Shown here one piece after another: positions 8,967 through 18,308 of a DNA stretch of 64,000 bases. The stretch lies in contig CAZEFI010000005.1 of NCBI GenBank assembly GCA_964511425.1, positions 1 to 64,000 on the forward strand, in the 5' to 3' direction. Within the stretch, counting starts at the first letter, position 1, and the number at the start of each line of letters is the position of its first letter. The translations under genes and the position numbers were made by a program. A model generated the notes under the pieces. It did no database searches. It was not told the DNA's origin and saw only the letters and a list, made by a program, of their open reading frames with translations. The DNA is from Bin55 sp964511425. GTDB taxonomy: Bacteria > Pseudomonadota > Gammaproteobacteria > Pseudomonadales > Azotimanducaceae.

Positions 8967-9108
8967 CTCACCTTTTGTCCGTTTCGTAGAAAGTATCGTT
9001 ATCCGATGGTAGCCCTGTAACTTCGGCGGATCGGAGGGCATCTAATGATAATTCTCCGATACCTAAAATTATGGTGGCATCAAGCTACTGCACCGTTGTG
9101 AGGGAAAC

Positions 9109-9930
9109 GTGCTGAATAAATGCTTATTCTTGGCCGGTGGATACGGAACGCGTTTCTTACCCGCTACGAAGGCAATGCCTAAAGAAATGCTACCCATTCT
9201 TGATAAACCGCTGATTCAGTACGGTGTTGAGGAAGCGGTTGCTGCGGGATTAACAGAAATCAGTATCGTAACAGGTCGTGGCAAGCGAGCCATAGAAGAT
9301 CATTTTGACTTAAATATTGAATTACAACATCGACTTCGTGGTACTACTCGCGAGGCGAAGTTGGCAGCACTTGAAAGTTTGATTGATTCGTGTCGGATAG
9401 CTTACACACGCCAGAAGGAAATGCGAGGGACTGGCGATGCCGTGCTTACTGCTAGGATCATTATTGGAAACTCGCCATTTGCCGTTGTGCTATCAGACGA
9501 TCTTTGCTTACACCCTAGGGAGAGTGTGCTTGCACAATTGGTCGGTGTATTTCAGAAGTATCAGTGTTGTGTCGTCGCGGTCGAAGAAGTTCCTCCCGAA
9601 CTTAGCGACCGGTATGGTATTATCGATGGAACCAAACAAGATGATGACACTTATCTCGTGCACAACTTGATCGAAAAACCTTCTGCGGATGAAGCACCTA
9701 GCAACCTAGGAATTGTTGGAAGGTATGTATTGACGCCAGATATTTTTGAAGAACTTGAAAGAACCGCACCGGGCTACGGAGGAGAAATACAGTTGACCGA
9801 CGCGCTTGGTGCGATTGCGCGTCGAGACAAGGTTGTCGCTTGCCGGTTCGAGGGCATTCGATTCGACTGCGGATCGATTGAAGGATTTGTCGCCGCGACC
9901 AACTATTGTTATGAGAATCTTCTTGAGTAA
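9109..9930 (+). CDS. galU: UTP-glucose-1-phosphate uridylyltransferase
   Basis: Makes UDP-glucose from UTP and glucose-1-phosphate for surface polysaccharide and glycolipid synthesis. The nucleotide-binding signature AGGYGTRFLPATKAMPKEML sits at residues 9-28, followed by the family motifs IVTGRGKRAIEDHFD, RGTGDAV, VLSDDL, GIVGRYVLTPDIFE and GEIQLTDAL. At 273 residues it is slightly shorter than the enterobacterial enzyme, mostly in loops. The start is GTG at 9109. The 142 bp after lolE hold no recognisable element. It stands alone between lolE and the large permease gene, where related genomes that I remember carry other genes. Confidence 0.94.
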   Translation: MLNKCLFLAGGYGTRFLPATKAMPKEMLPILDKPLIQYGVEEAVAAGLTEISIVTGRGKRAIEDHFDLNIELQHRLRGTTREAKLAALESLIDSCRIAYTRQKEMRGTGDAVLTARIIIGNSPFAVVLSDDLCLHPRESVLAQLVGVFQKYQCCVVAVEEVPPELSDRYGIIDGTKQDDDTYLVHNLIEKPSADEAPSNLGIVGRYVLTPDIFEELERTAPGYGGEIQLTDALGAIARRDKVVACRFEGIRFDCGSIEGFVAATNYCYENLLE

Positions 9931-9975
9931 CCGAGCAAGTCGTACTCGATGTTTCTTTACCTTGACGATTATTGC

Positions 9976-10002
9976 ATGAAAAAATCATGGTTAGATAGTT
10001 GA
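9976..10002 (+). CDS. Possible 8-codon leader ORF before the permease gene
   Basis: ATG AAA AAA TCA TGG TTA GAT AGT TGA encodes MKKSWLDS. Its TGA stop overlaps the TTG start of the permease gene in a TTGA arrangement typical of coupled genes. No good ribosome binding site precedes it and the region is AT-rich, so it may be chance. Coupling is inference. Confidence 0.2.
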   Translation: MKKSWLDS

Positions 10003-13000
10003 TCAAATTTACTTTACACAATATAAAACTATATATTAAACAGATTTATTACTGGCTAATATTGTTTCTTTTTTTAGTATTGTCTATTACGCTTTATAGA
10101 CTCTATTATGTAGATAATATTAGTAGTGTATACTTCAGTGCGATGGCTCCACCACCGAAATATTCGATAGTGATACTGGGTGGCTTTCCGCTTCTGTTGA
10201 TGGCCTGTTTTCTCTGTTTCATGGGACGCAATGTATTAACTCGTGATGAATTCTTTCGGATACACGACGTTGTCCTAACACGTCCGATTTCAAATTTTCG
10301 GTTGTTGGCTTCTAAGCTAGCCGCCTTAGTGATTGCCGGTTGGATTCCTATTGCAATATTTATGCTCTTCATCCAAGGCGGAGCATTCTTACAGAATTAT
10401 GTCAATATTGATTTTTCGGAATCGTTCGAGACCACCGCTCTTCTGAAATTTCTCTTCTTTACCTGTCCTGTAACGCTCGGTTTGGTTGCTGTCCTGTCGT
10501 TATTGTTCAATCTGTTATTCCGGAACAACTTGTTAACCTTGGTGGTTCTGCTAGCTTTGGTCATCTTCTGTGGGGTCTTAATCACAAAAATCTCGATGTC
10601 GCAGTACATTTTCTTTGAAGGGTTGCCCTTGGTTGGTAGCTTTGGTTCTGGTCTTGTACCAGAGTCAATCGAATTCTCCGATATTGTTCGGTACGTTGGT
10701 TATTTAGCGGTAGTCCTGTTCCTGTTTTTTACAGGTGTTGTGCTCTACGGTCGCCGAGATGTATTTGTTCGAGGCAACGTGCTTGCGGGTTTGGTAGGTG
10801 GGGTTGTCTTCGTTCTATGCATTAGCAGTACTACTAGTTCTGCGATTGCGCATGATTCTAAATTGAAGCTTTGGTCGAATGGATTACAACAAAAAACAGT
10901 ATTGATGAGCCCCCAAGTGGATTTCGTGAATCTGCACGCGAGTGTCGAGCTAGAACCAACGAGCAAACTAAGTATTCAGACTGACCTAGACGTTCATGTC
11001 TTATCGACGGTACTTGAGGATGTCTTACTCTGGTTAAACCCTGGATTTGCTGTAAGAGAGGTAAAAATTGACGGGAATCCAGTGTTTTTTGAATTGGATC
11101 AACAAGGAGCATTAAGGATAGAGGTGTCGGAGCCTCTAGAGTCAAATCAGGACATACGTTTGACTCTCATATATGATGGAGTTCCGGATCTTGATTATGG
11201 ATATTTGGATAGTTCCACCGATGTGTCTAAGATGCCAATGTGGGATCAACTGTTATCCTACATGGGAGACACAAATGGAATTTACGACTCCAACTATGTA
11301 GCACTTCCTCAGGAACTGAATTGGTTGCCCGCTCCATTTCTACCTTTATTCGAAAAGCGCGTTGCTAAAGACTTTTTCAACACCCATATTTCGCTCACGC
11401 TTCCTTCTGCATGGGAAGCAACCCTACCGGGTCGTAAGCTAGTGAATGGCGAAGGAACTTCACAAGAAAAAGAGAAAACGCTAGAGTTCGTCTCTGAAGT
11501 TCCGGTCTCCACTGTGAATCTATTTGCCGGACCTCTTAAATCGTTTAGTCGTGAAATTAACGGAATAAACTTCGAGGTGTTGTTGTCTGAGCCGCAGTTG
11601 GCGCGTCAAAGTTTACTACATGAATCCCTTGAAGAGATTACGGAAGCGTTCGCGGAACGATTAGATGCAAACAAGTTAGACGGGTTTGAACTTCCTTGTA
11701 GTGACTTTCGATTCATTGCAGTTCCGCAACGTCTTCGCGTGTATGGTGGCGGTACGTTCCTCCCCTCGTTACTTTCCGACAAATGTTCATACCTCCTAAG
11801 GGAGTTCGACTTTTTTGCTGTTGATTGGTCTCGCGCGATACCAGACTACCTTCGATCGCAATTGGAACGCTATGGTATGACTCGTGGTACTTATTTATTA
11901 CAAGTTCTAAAGAACTACTTTCGATTTAGCGTTCAGGGTGCTAATTTTGAGCTTGATCTATTTAACACATACTGGGATCACGAGGTAGGTATAGTCGGCC
12001 CAGAAGCGGAAGTTCTCAGCTTGATTCTGGCGTACTTAAACGATTTAGTTTGGTATGCTAGCATGGATGGTTTTTCGGCTAGTGGGTATTTTCCAACGGC
12101 GATGGGAAGCGAACGACGGACACCGAACTCCGCCAATGTGATGTTTGGTGGCCAAATTCATTTAGGAATGGCTCGACATCATCTCAATCAGGTCGTCAAA
12201 CCGTTACTCCGACACATAGACCTTGTGGAAACAACTGTCACACACGATTTATACTCGGAAGCGTTACAGGAGACGGCATTGAGTCATTCCATACAACAGA
12301 CTTTAGCATCGGAATTAGATCCTTTTCTAGTTGAGACTCTTCGCCTGCGGAGTGCTCATCTGAGTTTTCAACTATTCCAAATTTTGGAAGAAGAGGGTGC
12401 AAAGCTTCTGTTTGATGAGCTCTTAGCTCGTTATAAGTATTCCAACTTTCGATTGGAAGATCTGTATGCGACGAGTACTGATCTGGGACTGCCTGTCGAA
12501 GAAGTGTTACACAACTGGTTTGTGGGAAAAGAACAACCAAAGTACGCTTTATCGACGGCTCAGACGTATCGGCGAGAGTCTACTGATGACTTAGAAGACG
12601 AATTTCAAACGTTCTTCCACGTACTAAATCAAGGCGAAGGTATTGGCGTATTCCGTACAGCGTTGACGACGGAAACGCCCGGGCTCAGCGCTTGGAGCGC
12701 TCAGGCTGGTGCAGACTTTGCAATTTCGAGCCCGGGAATGATATACGGATCCTCCAGTGCGGGTCCGACGGTGTTGTTAAAACCAGGACAAGCAGTGGAG
12801 GTAGGAATTGTCAGTGATCAAAAACCGCTTCGAGTATTGGTCCAACCTCTGAACGTCACTGTCGGTGGTGGACGCCTTGGCATTCCAACGAAACTCGTTG
12901 AAGACACACGTACCATCGATACGTCGCGCATAGACGAATTTCACGGTTATCGACCAAGTACTTGGTCTGCACCACATGTTGAGACCGGTATTGTCGTTGA

Positions 13001-13502
13001 TGATCTAGATCCATCGTTCTTGGTTGAAGACGATAAACAAGTAAGTGACGTCAGAACATGGCGAAGAGTAGACTACCCGAGTGCGTGGGGGAATTCACGC
13101 CGCACCATGGTATATTGTGAAAGCAAGAATCCGAAGAGCATTAAGTTTCAAACTGACTTGCCGAACGGTGGTCTGTGGGGTTTAGAGTTTCACCTACCCG
13201 ATTTACGCGGAAAGTTTGGCGACTATCAACAAGGCTTCTTGCCACGCGGACGGATTGGTTCAGGCGGAGGATCGTGGTTTTTCTGGCAAAGCATTGCCGG
13301 CGACTACAAGTTTACGTTGGATGCTGGTGACTTTTCCGAAGAGGTCGATGTAAGTATTAGCGAAAGTGACTTCGGTTGGATTCGCGTTACAGAAGCATTA
13401 TTAGAACCGGGTAATACGGTAGTCAGTGTTAGACCTCGAAATACCGACGGAAAGTTGTTTGGTGATGCGATTCGATGGGTACAAGTTGATGCTGGAGAAT
13501 AA
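9999..13502 (+). CDS. Giant ABC-2-type permease / M1-aminopeptidase-like / golvesin-like fusion
   Basis: There are about seven transmembrane helices in residues 15-285 (for example 17-37, 53-73, 104-126, 150-170, 175-198, 227-250, 258-280), as in ABC-2 permeases. Residues about 290-985 resemble the periplasmic M1-peptidase-like region of ABC permease/M1 fusions, including VPQRLRVYGGG followed by a block ending LLREFDFF. No HExxH zinc motif is present; the nearest candidate is MARHHLNQV, so peptidase activity is unlikely. The last 170 residues or so (from IVVDDLDPSFLVED) resemble a golvesin/xanthan-lyase C-terminal beta-domain, with the late block GDAIRWVQVD. No ABC ATPase lies nearby. The start is TTG at 9999; a better start is not apparent. 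The substrate is unknown. Confidence 0.7.
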   Translation: MIKFTLHNIKLYIKQIYYWLILFLFLVLSITLYRLYYVDNISSVYFSAMAPPPKYSIVILGGFPLLLMACFLCFMGRNVLTRDEFFRIHDVVLTRPISNFRLLASKLAALVIAGWIPIAIFMLFIQGGAFLQNYVNIDFSESFETTALLKFLFFTCPVTLGLVAVLSLLFNLLFRNNLLTLVVLLALVIFCGVLITKISMSQYIFFEGLPLVGSFGSGLVPESIEFSDIVRYVGYLAVVLFLFFTGVVLYGRRDVFVRGNVLAGLVGGVVFVLCISSTTSSAIAHDSKLKLWSNGLQQKTVLMSPQVDFVNLHASVELEPTSKLSIQTDLDVHVLSTVLEDVLLWLNPGFAVREVKIDGNPVFFELDQQGALRIEVSEPLESNQDIRLTLIYDGVPDLDYGYLDSSTDVSKMPMWDQLLSYMGDTNGIYDSNYVALPQELNWLPAPFLPLFEKRVAKDFFNTHISLTLPSAWEATLPGRKLVNGEGTSQEKEKTLEFVSEVPVSTVNLFAGPLKSFSREINGINFEVLLSEPQLARQSLLHESLEEITEAFAERLDANKLDGFELPCSDFRFIAVPQRLRVYGGGTFLPSLLSDKCSYLLREFDFFAVDWSRAIPDYLRSQLERYGMTRGTYLLQVLKNYFRFSVQGANFELDLFNTYWDHEVGIVGPEAEVLSLILAYLNDLVWYASMDGFSASGYFPTAMGSERRTPNSANVMFGGQIHLGMARHHLNQVVKPLLRHIDLVETTVTHDLYSEALQETALSHSIQQTLASELDPFLVETLRLRSAHLSFQLFQILEEEGAKLLFDELLARYKYSNFRLEDLYATSTDLGLPVEEVLHNWFVGKEQPKYALSTAQTYRRESTDDLEDEFQTFFHVLNQGEGIGVFRTALTTETPGLSAWSAQAGADFAISSPGMIYGSSSAGPTVLLKPGQAVEVGIVSDQKPLRVLVQPLNVTVGGGRLGIPTKLVEDTRTIDTSRIDEFHGYRPSTWSAPHVETGIVVDDLDPSFLVEDDKQVSDVRTWRRVDYPSAWGNSRRTMVYCESKNPKSIKFQTDLPNGGLWGLEFHLPDLRGKFGDYQQGFLPRGRIGSGGGSWFFWQSIAGDYKFTLDAGDFSEEVDVSISESDFGWIRVTEALLEPGNTVVSVRPRNTDGKLFGDAIRWVQVDAGE

Positions 13503-13543
13503 CTTGTTCGTCTCAGAATACTCAAATCTAAAGTACCGAAATA

Positions 13544-14167
13544 TTGTTTAATCTGATACAAGCAGGGGGTTGGTTGATGATACCGATCCTCGCATGCAGT
13601 GTCATCGCGCTCATGGTGTGCATCGAACGCACTTGGGTTTTGAGAAGAACCGCAATCGCGCCTACCAGTCTGTTGCCAGAAATTGAAGCGAGTATTCGAT
13701 CGAACGGCTATATTGACGACGATTTACTTGAACTGCTTGACCAGTACCCCTCTGGCAAAATTCTAGCTGCAGGTTTACGGAAGACAGAATACGGTGTCGA
13801 TGCCATCAAAAACACCATGGAAGAGACCGCTAATATGGTTATTTTCGATTTACAGCGATATCTTACACTGCTAGGCACAATTGCATCAATTTCTCCATTA
13901 CTCGGCCTGCTCGGAACGGTTATAGGGATGATACAAGTATTTACCGAATTGGTAATCTCGGGTGGTGGTGATCCGTCCCAACTAGCGAGTGGAATCTCAC
14001 AAGCGTTAGTAACTACAGCCTTTGGCTTGGGCGTAGCGATCCTAGCGTTGACAGGTTATCGGTACTTTATGCGGCGTGTCGACCAGCTCATCGTACACTT
14101 AGAATGGCAGGCGAGCCGATTGGTTGACATTCTGGTCGTTGGGTATGACTTAGACGCTAAGGAATGA
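13544..14167 (+). CDS. exbB: MotA/TolQ/ExbB proton channel family protein
   Basis: Inner-membrane stator subunit that uses the proton gradient to energise an outer-membrane process. It has three hydrophobic segments (about 6-26, 108-132, 148-172). The second and third sit in the conserved blocks GTIASISPLLGLLGTVIGMIQ and GISQALVTTAFGLGVAILAL typical of ExbB/TolQ. The start is TTG at 13544. It overlaps the following exbD by 4 bp (ATGA). This pair directly upstream of msbA-lpxK is a conserved arrangement in gammaproteobacteria such as Pseudomonas, separate from the dedicated TonB2-type operon at 49-56 kb. Whether it serves TonB or an envelope function is unresolved. Confidence 0.92.
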   Translation: MFNLIQAGGWLMIPILACSVIALMVCIERTWVLRRTAIAPTSLLPEIEASIRSNGYIDDDLLELLDQYPSGKILAAGLRKTEYGVDAIKNTMEETANMVIFDLQRYLTLLGTIASISPLLGLLGTVIGMIQVFTELVISGGGDPSQLASGISQALVTTAFGLGVAILALTGYRYFMRRVDQLIVHLEWQASRLVDILVVGYDLDAKE

Positions 14168-14583
14168 AGTTTCAACGCCCGACACGAAGGGAAGTTTCCA
14201 TTGAAATCACGCCTTTGATTGATGTGGTGTTTCTGTTACTAATATTCTTTATGGTCACTTCAACTACTGTTCGCGAAAACATTCTTTCGATAGTGCTGCC
14301 GGTTGCACAAGGGGAAATTTCGTCGCGCGTCAATGATGACATACAGGTGGTTGTAGCGCACGAAGATTTCGTACTGATCAACGATGTAAGTCTGGCAACT
14401 CCCTCTCGCGAGTCTGTCATCAATCATATCGAAGATACGTTTCCTAACTACTCAGACGCACAGTTTTTTTTAAGAGGTGATGCCGATGCGAAACACTCTA
14501 CTGTAGTAATGGTGTTGGATGCTTTGGCGGAACTGGGAATCGTCAATGTATCTATCTTGGTTCGCGAAGGTACAGCGGACTGA
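14164..14583 (+). CDS. exbD: ExbD/TolR family biopolymer transport protein
   Basis: Partner of the preceding ExbB-like protein. It has a short cytoplasmic N-terminus, one transmembrane helix (about 18-38) bearing the family motif ITPLIDVVFLLLIFFMVTS, in which the Asp is the proton-carrying residue, and a periplasmic domain of about 95 residues containing the late RGDADAKHSTVVMVLDAL block typical of ExbD/TolR. Length is normal. The ATG start overlaps the stop of exbB. It is 66 bp upstream of msbA and is probably cotranscribed with it. Confidence 0.93.
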   Translation: MKFQRPTRREVSIEITPLIDVVFLLLIFFMVTSTTVRENILSIVLPVAQGEISSRVNDDIQVVVAHEDFVLINDVSLATPSRESVINHIEDTFPNYSDAQFFLRGDADAKHSTVVMVLDALAELGIVNVSILVREGTAD

Positions 14584-14649
14584 ATTTGTTCGAAACTAAT
14601 TGCAGTTCGTCGCAGTGATTTTTGAGAAGCATGGACGGTAGAAACAACC

Positions 14650-16488
14650 TTGGCTGCTAAATTCGAGCAATCTGATTGGCGTACGTACAGTCGCCTCACC
14701 TCCTACGTCAGGAGCAGAGCGTGGTATTTCGTTATCGCTCTTTTAGCCTTTTGCTTGGCTGCTATTTCAGAGGTATTTTTTGCACAAATACTAGGATCTG
14801 TAGTGGGTACTTTCGAGGCAGGCATGAATGGTGCGGCTACCACTGCCGCGTCGGACGCAGCAACTAAGCAGTCGTGGTTTTGGTTACCAGACTATTTCTT
14901 CCGATATATTCCGTGGCCGATATCTGTTTTATTTGCTTGCATGATCGGTGTGGCAGCTCTCGTACGCGCGCTCTCCAACGTTGTCGGAGAGTTTCTCTTG
15001 TCGCGAGTCTCCTTTTTTGTGGTTCATTCCATAAGGTGTGAATTGCACGACCGGCTACTCACGCTGCCATGTTCTTACTTTGATGAGAGTCGTCAAGGCG
15101 ACATTTCCAACCGTCTTACAGACACCACTTCAAAGCTCAGAGACACCGCTACTGAGGTACTCAGAATTCTCATGCAAGATGGCGGTAAGTTGGTGTTCAT
15201 GTTTAGTGCCATGTTGCTGATTAATCTGTATCTGACTCTTCTATTTTTGGTACTCGCACCGATCGTAGCCAGTGTTGTTCACTATGCTTCGAAAAGATTT
15301 CGCGACATAAGCATCAGAATTCAATCTTCCATGGGAGAAGTCACTCACCTAGGTCAGGAAACCGTCCTTCTTCATAAGACTATTCGTGCCTACGGTGCTC
15401 AAAACCAACAAGGTGAAGCTTTTGAGGAGGCGAGTACAAGGAATCGTCAACAACACCTCAAAATGGTCGCGACGAAAGCATCCAGTGCTCAGTTCATTCA
15501 GTTGTTAGTCGCCTTTGCCATTGCTGCACTTGTTGGTATTCTTTTCATAGATCAAATTAAAGGGGGTATGGATGCCTCTGGCGTCATTGCATACATTGGT
15601 TTAGCAGGCGCGTTGGCTAGCCCCATTAAACGATTGTCCGATGTGAACGCGCGAATTCAGATCGGATTAGCAGCGGCAAGTGAAATATTCGCGCACATCG
15701 ACCACGACGCAGAACTCGACTCAGGTACCGCAGAACTCAATGTCTCACAAGCGTCGATTGAATTTGACCATGTGACATTTACTTACCCGAACGCCGATAA
15801 GAAGGCATTGGCTGACATCACCGTGAATGTCGACCCAGGGCAAACTCTCGCTATAGTGGGTTCGACTGGAGCTGGAAAAACAACTCTGATTCAGCTCTTA
15901 CTTCGGTTCTATGAACCTGACTCAGGGCAAATTCTGATCAATGGCGACCCTATCTCAAATTACACCAAAGAGTCCTTAAGGAGTCATATAGCGTTCGTGA
16001 GTCAGGAGGTGATACTCTTCAATGACACGATCCGAGCGAACATTGCCTATGGACACCTCCAACATGCACCCCAAGCACAGATTGAGAGTGCGGTTGAGCG
16101 TTCTAGGGTAGGTGTGTTCACGCGACGCTTACCCAAAGGTTTAGACAGTAAGGTTGGTGATCGTGGTACTGGATTGTCTCAAGGTGAGCGACAACGAATT
16201 CTCATCGCTCGCGCGATCTTGAAAGATGCACCAATACTGATCCTAGACGAAGCAACTTCTTCGCTTGATCCTGAATCCGAAAGTTTGATTCAGGACGCGC
16301 TGAATGAAATGATGAAGGGGCGTACGACTTTGGTGGTCGCACATCGTCTGTCGACAATTGTCAATGCCGACACTATCGCAGTGCTCGACCAAGGACAGAT
16401 CATCGAAGTCGGATCACATCAGGAGCTACTGTCGAAACAGGGTCGCTACGCCCTCTTGCACGCATCTCAATTTCGAGACGCAGTTTAG
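14650..16488 (+). CDS. msbA: Lipid A export ABC transporter MsbA
   Basis: Flips lipid A-core across the inner membrane. The N-terminal half is a six-helix ABC exporter domain with the family's HSIRCELHDRLLTLPCSYFDE region; the ATPase half has Walker A GSTGAGKTT (about 403-411), signature LSQGERQR (about 508), Walker B ILILDEATSSLD (about 532) and the H-loop VVAHRLST. It carries a roughly 30-residue insertion after the first helix (AGMNGAATTAASDAATKQSW), so it is a little longer than the 580-residue norm. The start is TTG at 14650. It is followed immediately by lpxK, the usual partner. Confidence 0.93.
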   Translation: MAAKFEQSDWRTYSRLTSYVRSRAWYFVIALLAFCLAAISEVFFAQILGSVVGTFEAGMNGAATTAASDAATKQSWFWLPDYFFRYIPWPISVLFACMIGVAALVRALSNVVGEFLLSRVSFFVVHSIRCELHDRLLTLPCSYFDESRQGDISNRLTDTTSKLRDTATEVLRILMQDGGKLVFMFSAMLLINLYLTLLFLVLAPIVASVVHYASKRFRDISIRIQSSMGEVTHLGQETVLLHKTIRAYGAQNQQGEAFEEASTRNRQQHLKMVATKASSAQFIQLLVAFAIAALVGILFIDQIKGGMDASGVIAYIGLAGALASPIKRLSDVNARIQIGLAAASEIFAHIDHDAELDSGTAELNVSQASIEFDHVTFTYPNADKKALADITVNVDPGQTLAIVGSTGAGKTTLIQLLLRFYEPDSGQILINGDPISNYTKESLRSHIAFVSQEVILFNDTIRANIAYGHLQHAPQAQIESAVERSRVGVFTRRLPKGLDSKVGDRGTGLSQGERQRILIARAILKDAPILILDEATSSLDPESESLIQDALNEMMKGRTTLVVAHRLSTIVNADTIAVLDQGQIIEVGSHQELLSKQGRYALLHASQFRDAV

Positions 16489-16507
16489 GTACTTTGTTGT
16501 TCCGTCG

Positions 16508-17533
16508 TTGTTCGCCTTGAATGATATAACGAAATTGTGGTACTCGGAACACAATTGGTTAAGGATTCTGACTCCCTTCTCGTGGGTCGTAAGTGGATTA
16601 GCTGAATATCGACGAACACGTTTCAAATATAGTCGAGGTGACGTTTGGCATGCTCCGGTACCTGTATGTGTGGTCGGTAATATCACCGTGGGAGGCACAG
16701 GGAAAACTCCGCTCGTTATTTGGCTTACTGAATGGCTCTCTCGTCGAGGTATCAACGTTGGTATAGTTAGCCGTGGCTATGGCGGACGAGCTTCAAAGTA
16801 CCCAATAACTGTGGATGAACAATCTCACAGCCGAGAAGTAGGGGAGGAGAACATCCTTTTATATCGACGAACGCAAGTGCCGGTGGTGGTGGACCCAAAT
16901 CGGGTACACGCGACTCAATTCCTACTTGAAAACAATACAATCGACATCGTCATTGCGGACGACGGATTACAACACTACCGACTGGGCCGAACCATTGAAA
17001 TCGCAGTTCTTGATGGATATCGCGGTATTGGAAATGGAATGTTGTTACCATTTGGTCCTCTACGTGAACCAAAAAAGAGGTTGAAAGAGGTAGATTGGGT
17101 GGTAGTAAAAAATGCACCGAGACGATTAGACACACCAGCGTCAGTCATGGAACTCATTCCAGTTGAATTTGTAAATGTCGCGACCGATTCGGTGCTTGCA
17201 ATAAACGAATTTTGTACCAGGTATCCCGGTCCTGTTCGCGCGATCGCCGCCATTGGTAATCCGCAGAGTTTTCAACACACTTTGGATAGTCTCGAGCTTG
17301 AAGCAACAGTTGAAGCTTTTCGTGATCATCATTACTTTCGAGTCGAGGAACTCGTCGGTGATGACACAATTGTCATCGTCACAGAAAAAGACGCTCAAAA
17401 AATCCGTGAATTATCTATGGACTCGAACCACATTTGGTACTTGAGAGTGGAGGCGAAGTTTCGTGAGAGTGTGGATGCATTTCTTACGTCACTTTTTCGT
17501 CAGCATGGATTGAGCTTAGATACTCAGAATTGA
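16508..17533 (+). CDS. lpxK: Tetraacyldisaccharide 4'-kinase
   Basis: Phosphorylates the 4' position of the lipid A disaccharide at the inner membrane. An N-terminal hydrophobic stretch (LRILTPFSWVVSGLAEYRR) is followed by the P-loop GNITVGGTGKTP (about 57-68), the SRGYGG motif and the catalytic DDGLQHYRL. The frame is open back to 16358, but that part is msbA in another frame. I place the start at TTG 16508 (or TTG 16517), giving about 340 residues as in the family. There is no strong ribosome-binding sequence, so coupling to msbA, which ends 19 bp earlier, is likely. The gene overlaps kdsB by 4 bp. Confidence 0.92.
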   Translation: MFALNDITKLWYSEHNWLRILTPFSWVVSGLAEYRRTRFKYSRGDVWHAPVPVCVVGNITVGGTGKTPLVIWLTEWLSRRGINVGIVSRGYGGRASKYPITVDEQSHSREVGEENILLYRRTQVPVVVDPNRVHATQFLLENNTIDIVIADDGLQHYRLGRTIEIAVLDGYRGIGNGMLLPFGPLREPKKRLKEVDWVVVKNAPRRLDTPASVMELIPVEFVNVATDSVLAINEFCTRYPGPVRAIAAIGNPQSFQHTLDSLELEATVEAFRDHHYFRVEELVGDDTIVIVTEKDAQKIRELSMDSNHIWYLRVEAKFRESVDAFLTSLFRQHGLSLDTQN

Positions 17534-18300
17534 AGCGGTCTTTTTCGGTCATGATTCCCGCCCGCTTGAATTCCACGCGGCTGCCCCGTAAACTGCTCTT
17601 ACCGATTGCTGGGAAATCAATGCTTTGTCATGTAGTTGAACGAGCATTGCAATCAGACGCGAAACGTGTGTTCGTAGCTGTCGACAACGAGCAGCTCGCA
17701 GAATCCGTAGCTGAAACTAACGCAGTTCCGATTATGACTTCTAGTGCGCATGAATCGGGAACCGACAGGATTTTCGAGGTCGTACAAGACTTGGGTCTCA
17801 GTGACAACGACATAGTAGTTAATGTTCAAGGCGACGAACCACTCATTCCTCCGAGCGTTATCAATCAGACTGCTCAACTTTTGCTTGATCAGCCCCACGC
17901 TGGGGTAGCTAGTTTGTATTCGACCATTTCAAATCCAGATGAGGTGTTTGACTCCAATGTCGTGAAGGTCGTGTTGAATTCCGATTCCCATGCACTGTAC
18001 TTTTCACGTGCGCCGCTCCCATGGGATCGACGTACATTTGCTGACGGAAAACCACAAGAAATCGAACCTCATTGGTACCGACACGTAGGCATTTACGCCT
18101 ATCGAGTATGGGCACTGCAAAAGTTTGTATCTTGGAGTTCATCGCGATTGGAACGAATTGAACGCTTGGAGCAACTTAGGTTTCTCGAGAATGGAATTTC
18201 GATCGTACTAAACGAAGTGATCGAACTCGTACCAGTTGGAGTAGACACGTCGCAGGACTTGGCGCGAGTGCGACAGTCGTTTGCTACCGAAAAGAATTGA
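17530..18300 (+). CDS. kdsB: 3-deoxy-manno-octulosonate cytidylyltransferase
   Basis: Activates Kdo as CMP-Kdo for attachment to lipid A. The N-terminal signature IPARLNSTRLPRKLLLPIAG binds CTP; VNVQGDEPLIPP, YFSRAPLPW and HVGIYAYR are further family blocks. At 256 residues it matches the family length. The start is TTG at 17530, overlapping the lpxK stop. In Pseudomonas a small ycaR-type gene usually separates lpxK and kdsB and a phosphatase gene follows; both are absent here, so the cluster is more compact. Confidence 0.95.
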   Translation: MKRSFSVMIPARLNSTRLPRKLLLPIAGKSMLCHVVERALQSDAKRVFVAVDNEQLAESVAETNAVPIMTSSAHESGTDRIFEVVQDLGLSDNDIVVNVQGDEPLIPPSVINQTAQLLLDQPHAGVASLYSTISNPDEVFDSNVVKVVLNSDSHALYFSRAPLPWDRRTFADGKPQEIEPHWYRHVGIYAYRVWALQKFVSWSSSRLERIERLEQLRFLENGISIVLNEVIELVPVGVDTSQDLARVRQSFATEKN

Positions 18301-18308
18301 AATTTTGA

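Noticed and set aside
16358..16507. N-terminal 50-codon extension of lpxK
   Set aside because: It lies almost entirely within msbA, lacks LpxK-like sequence, and would make the protein too long.
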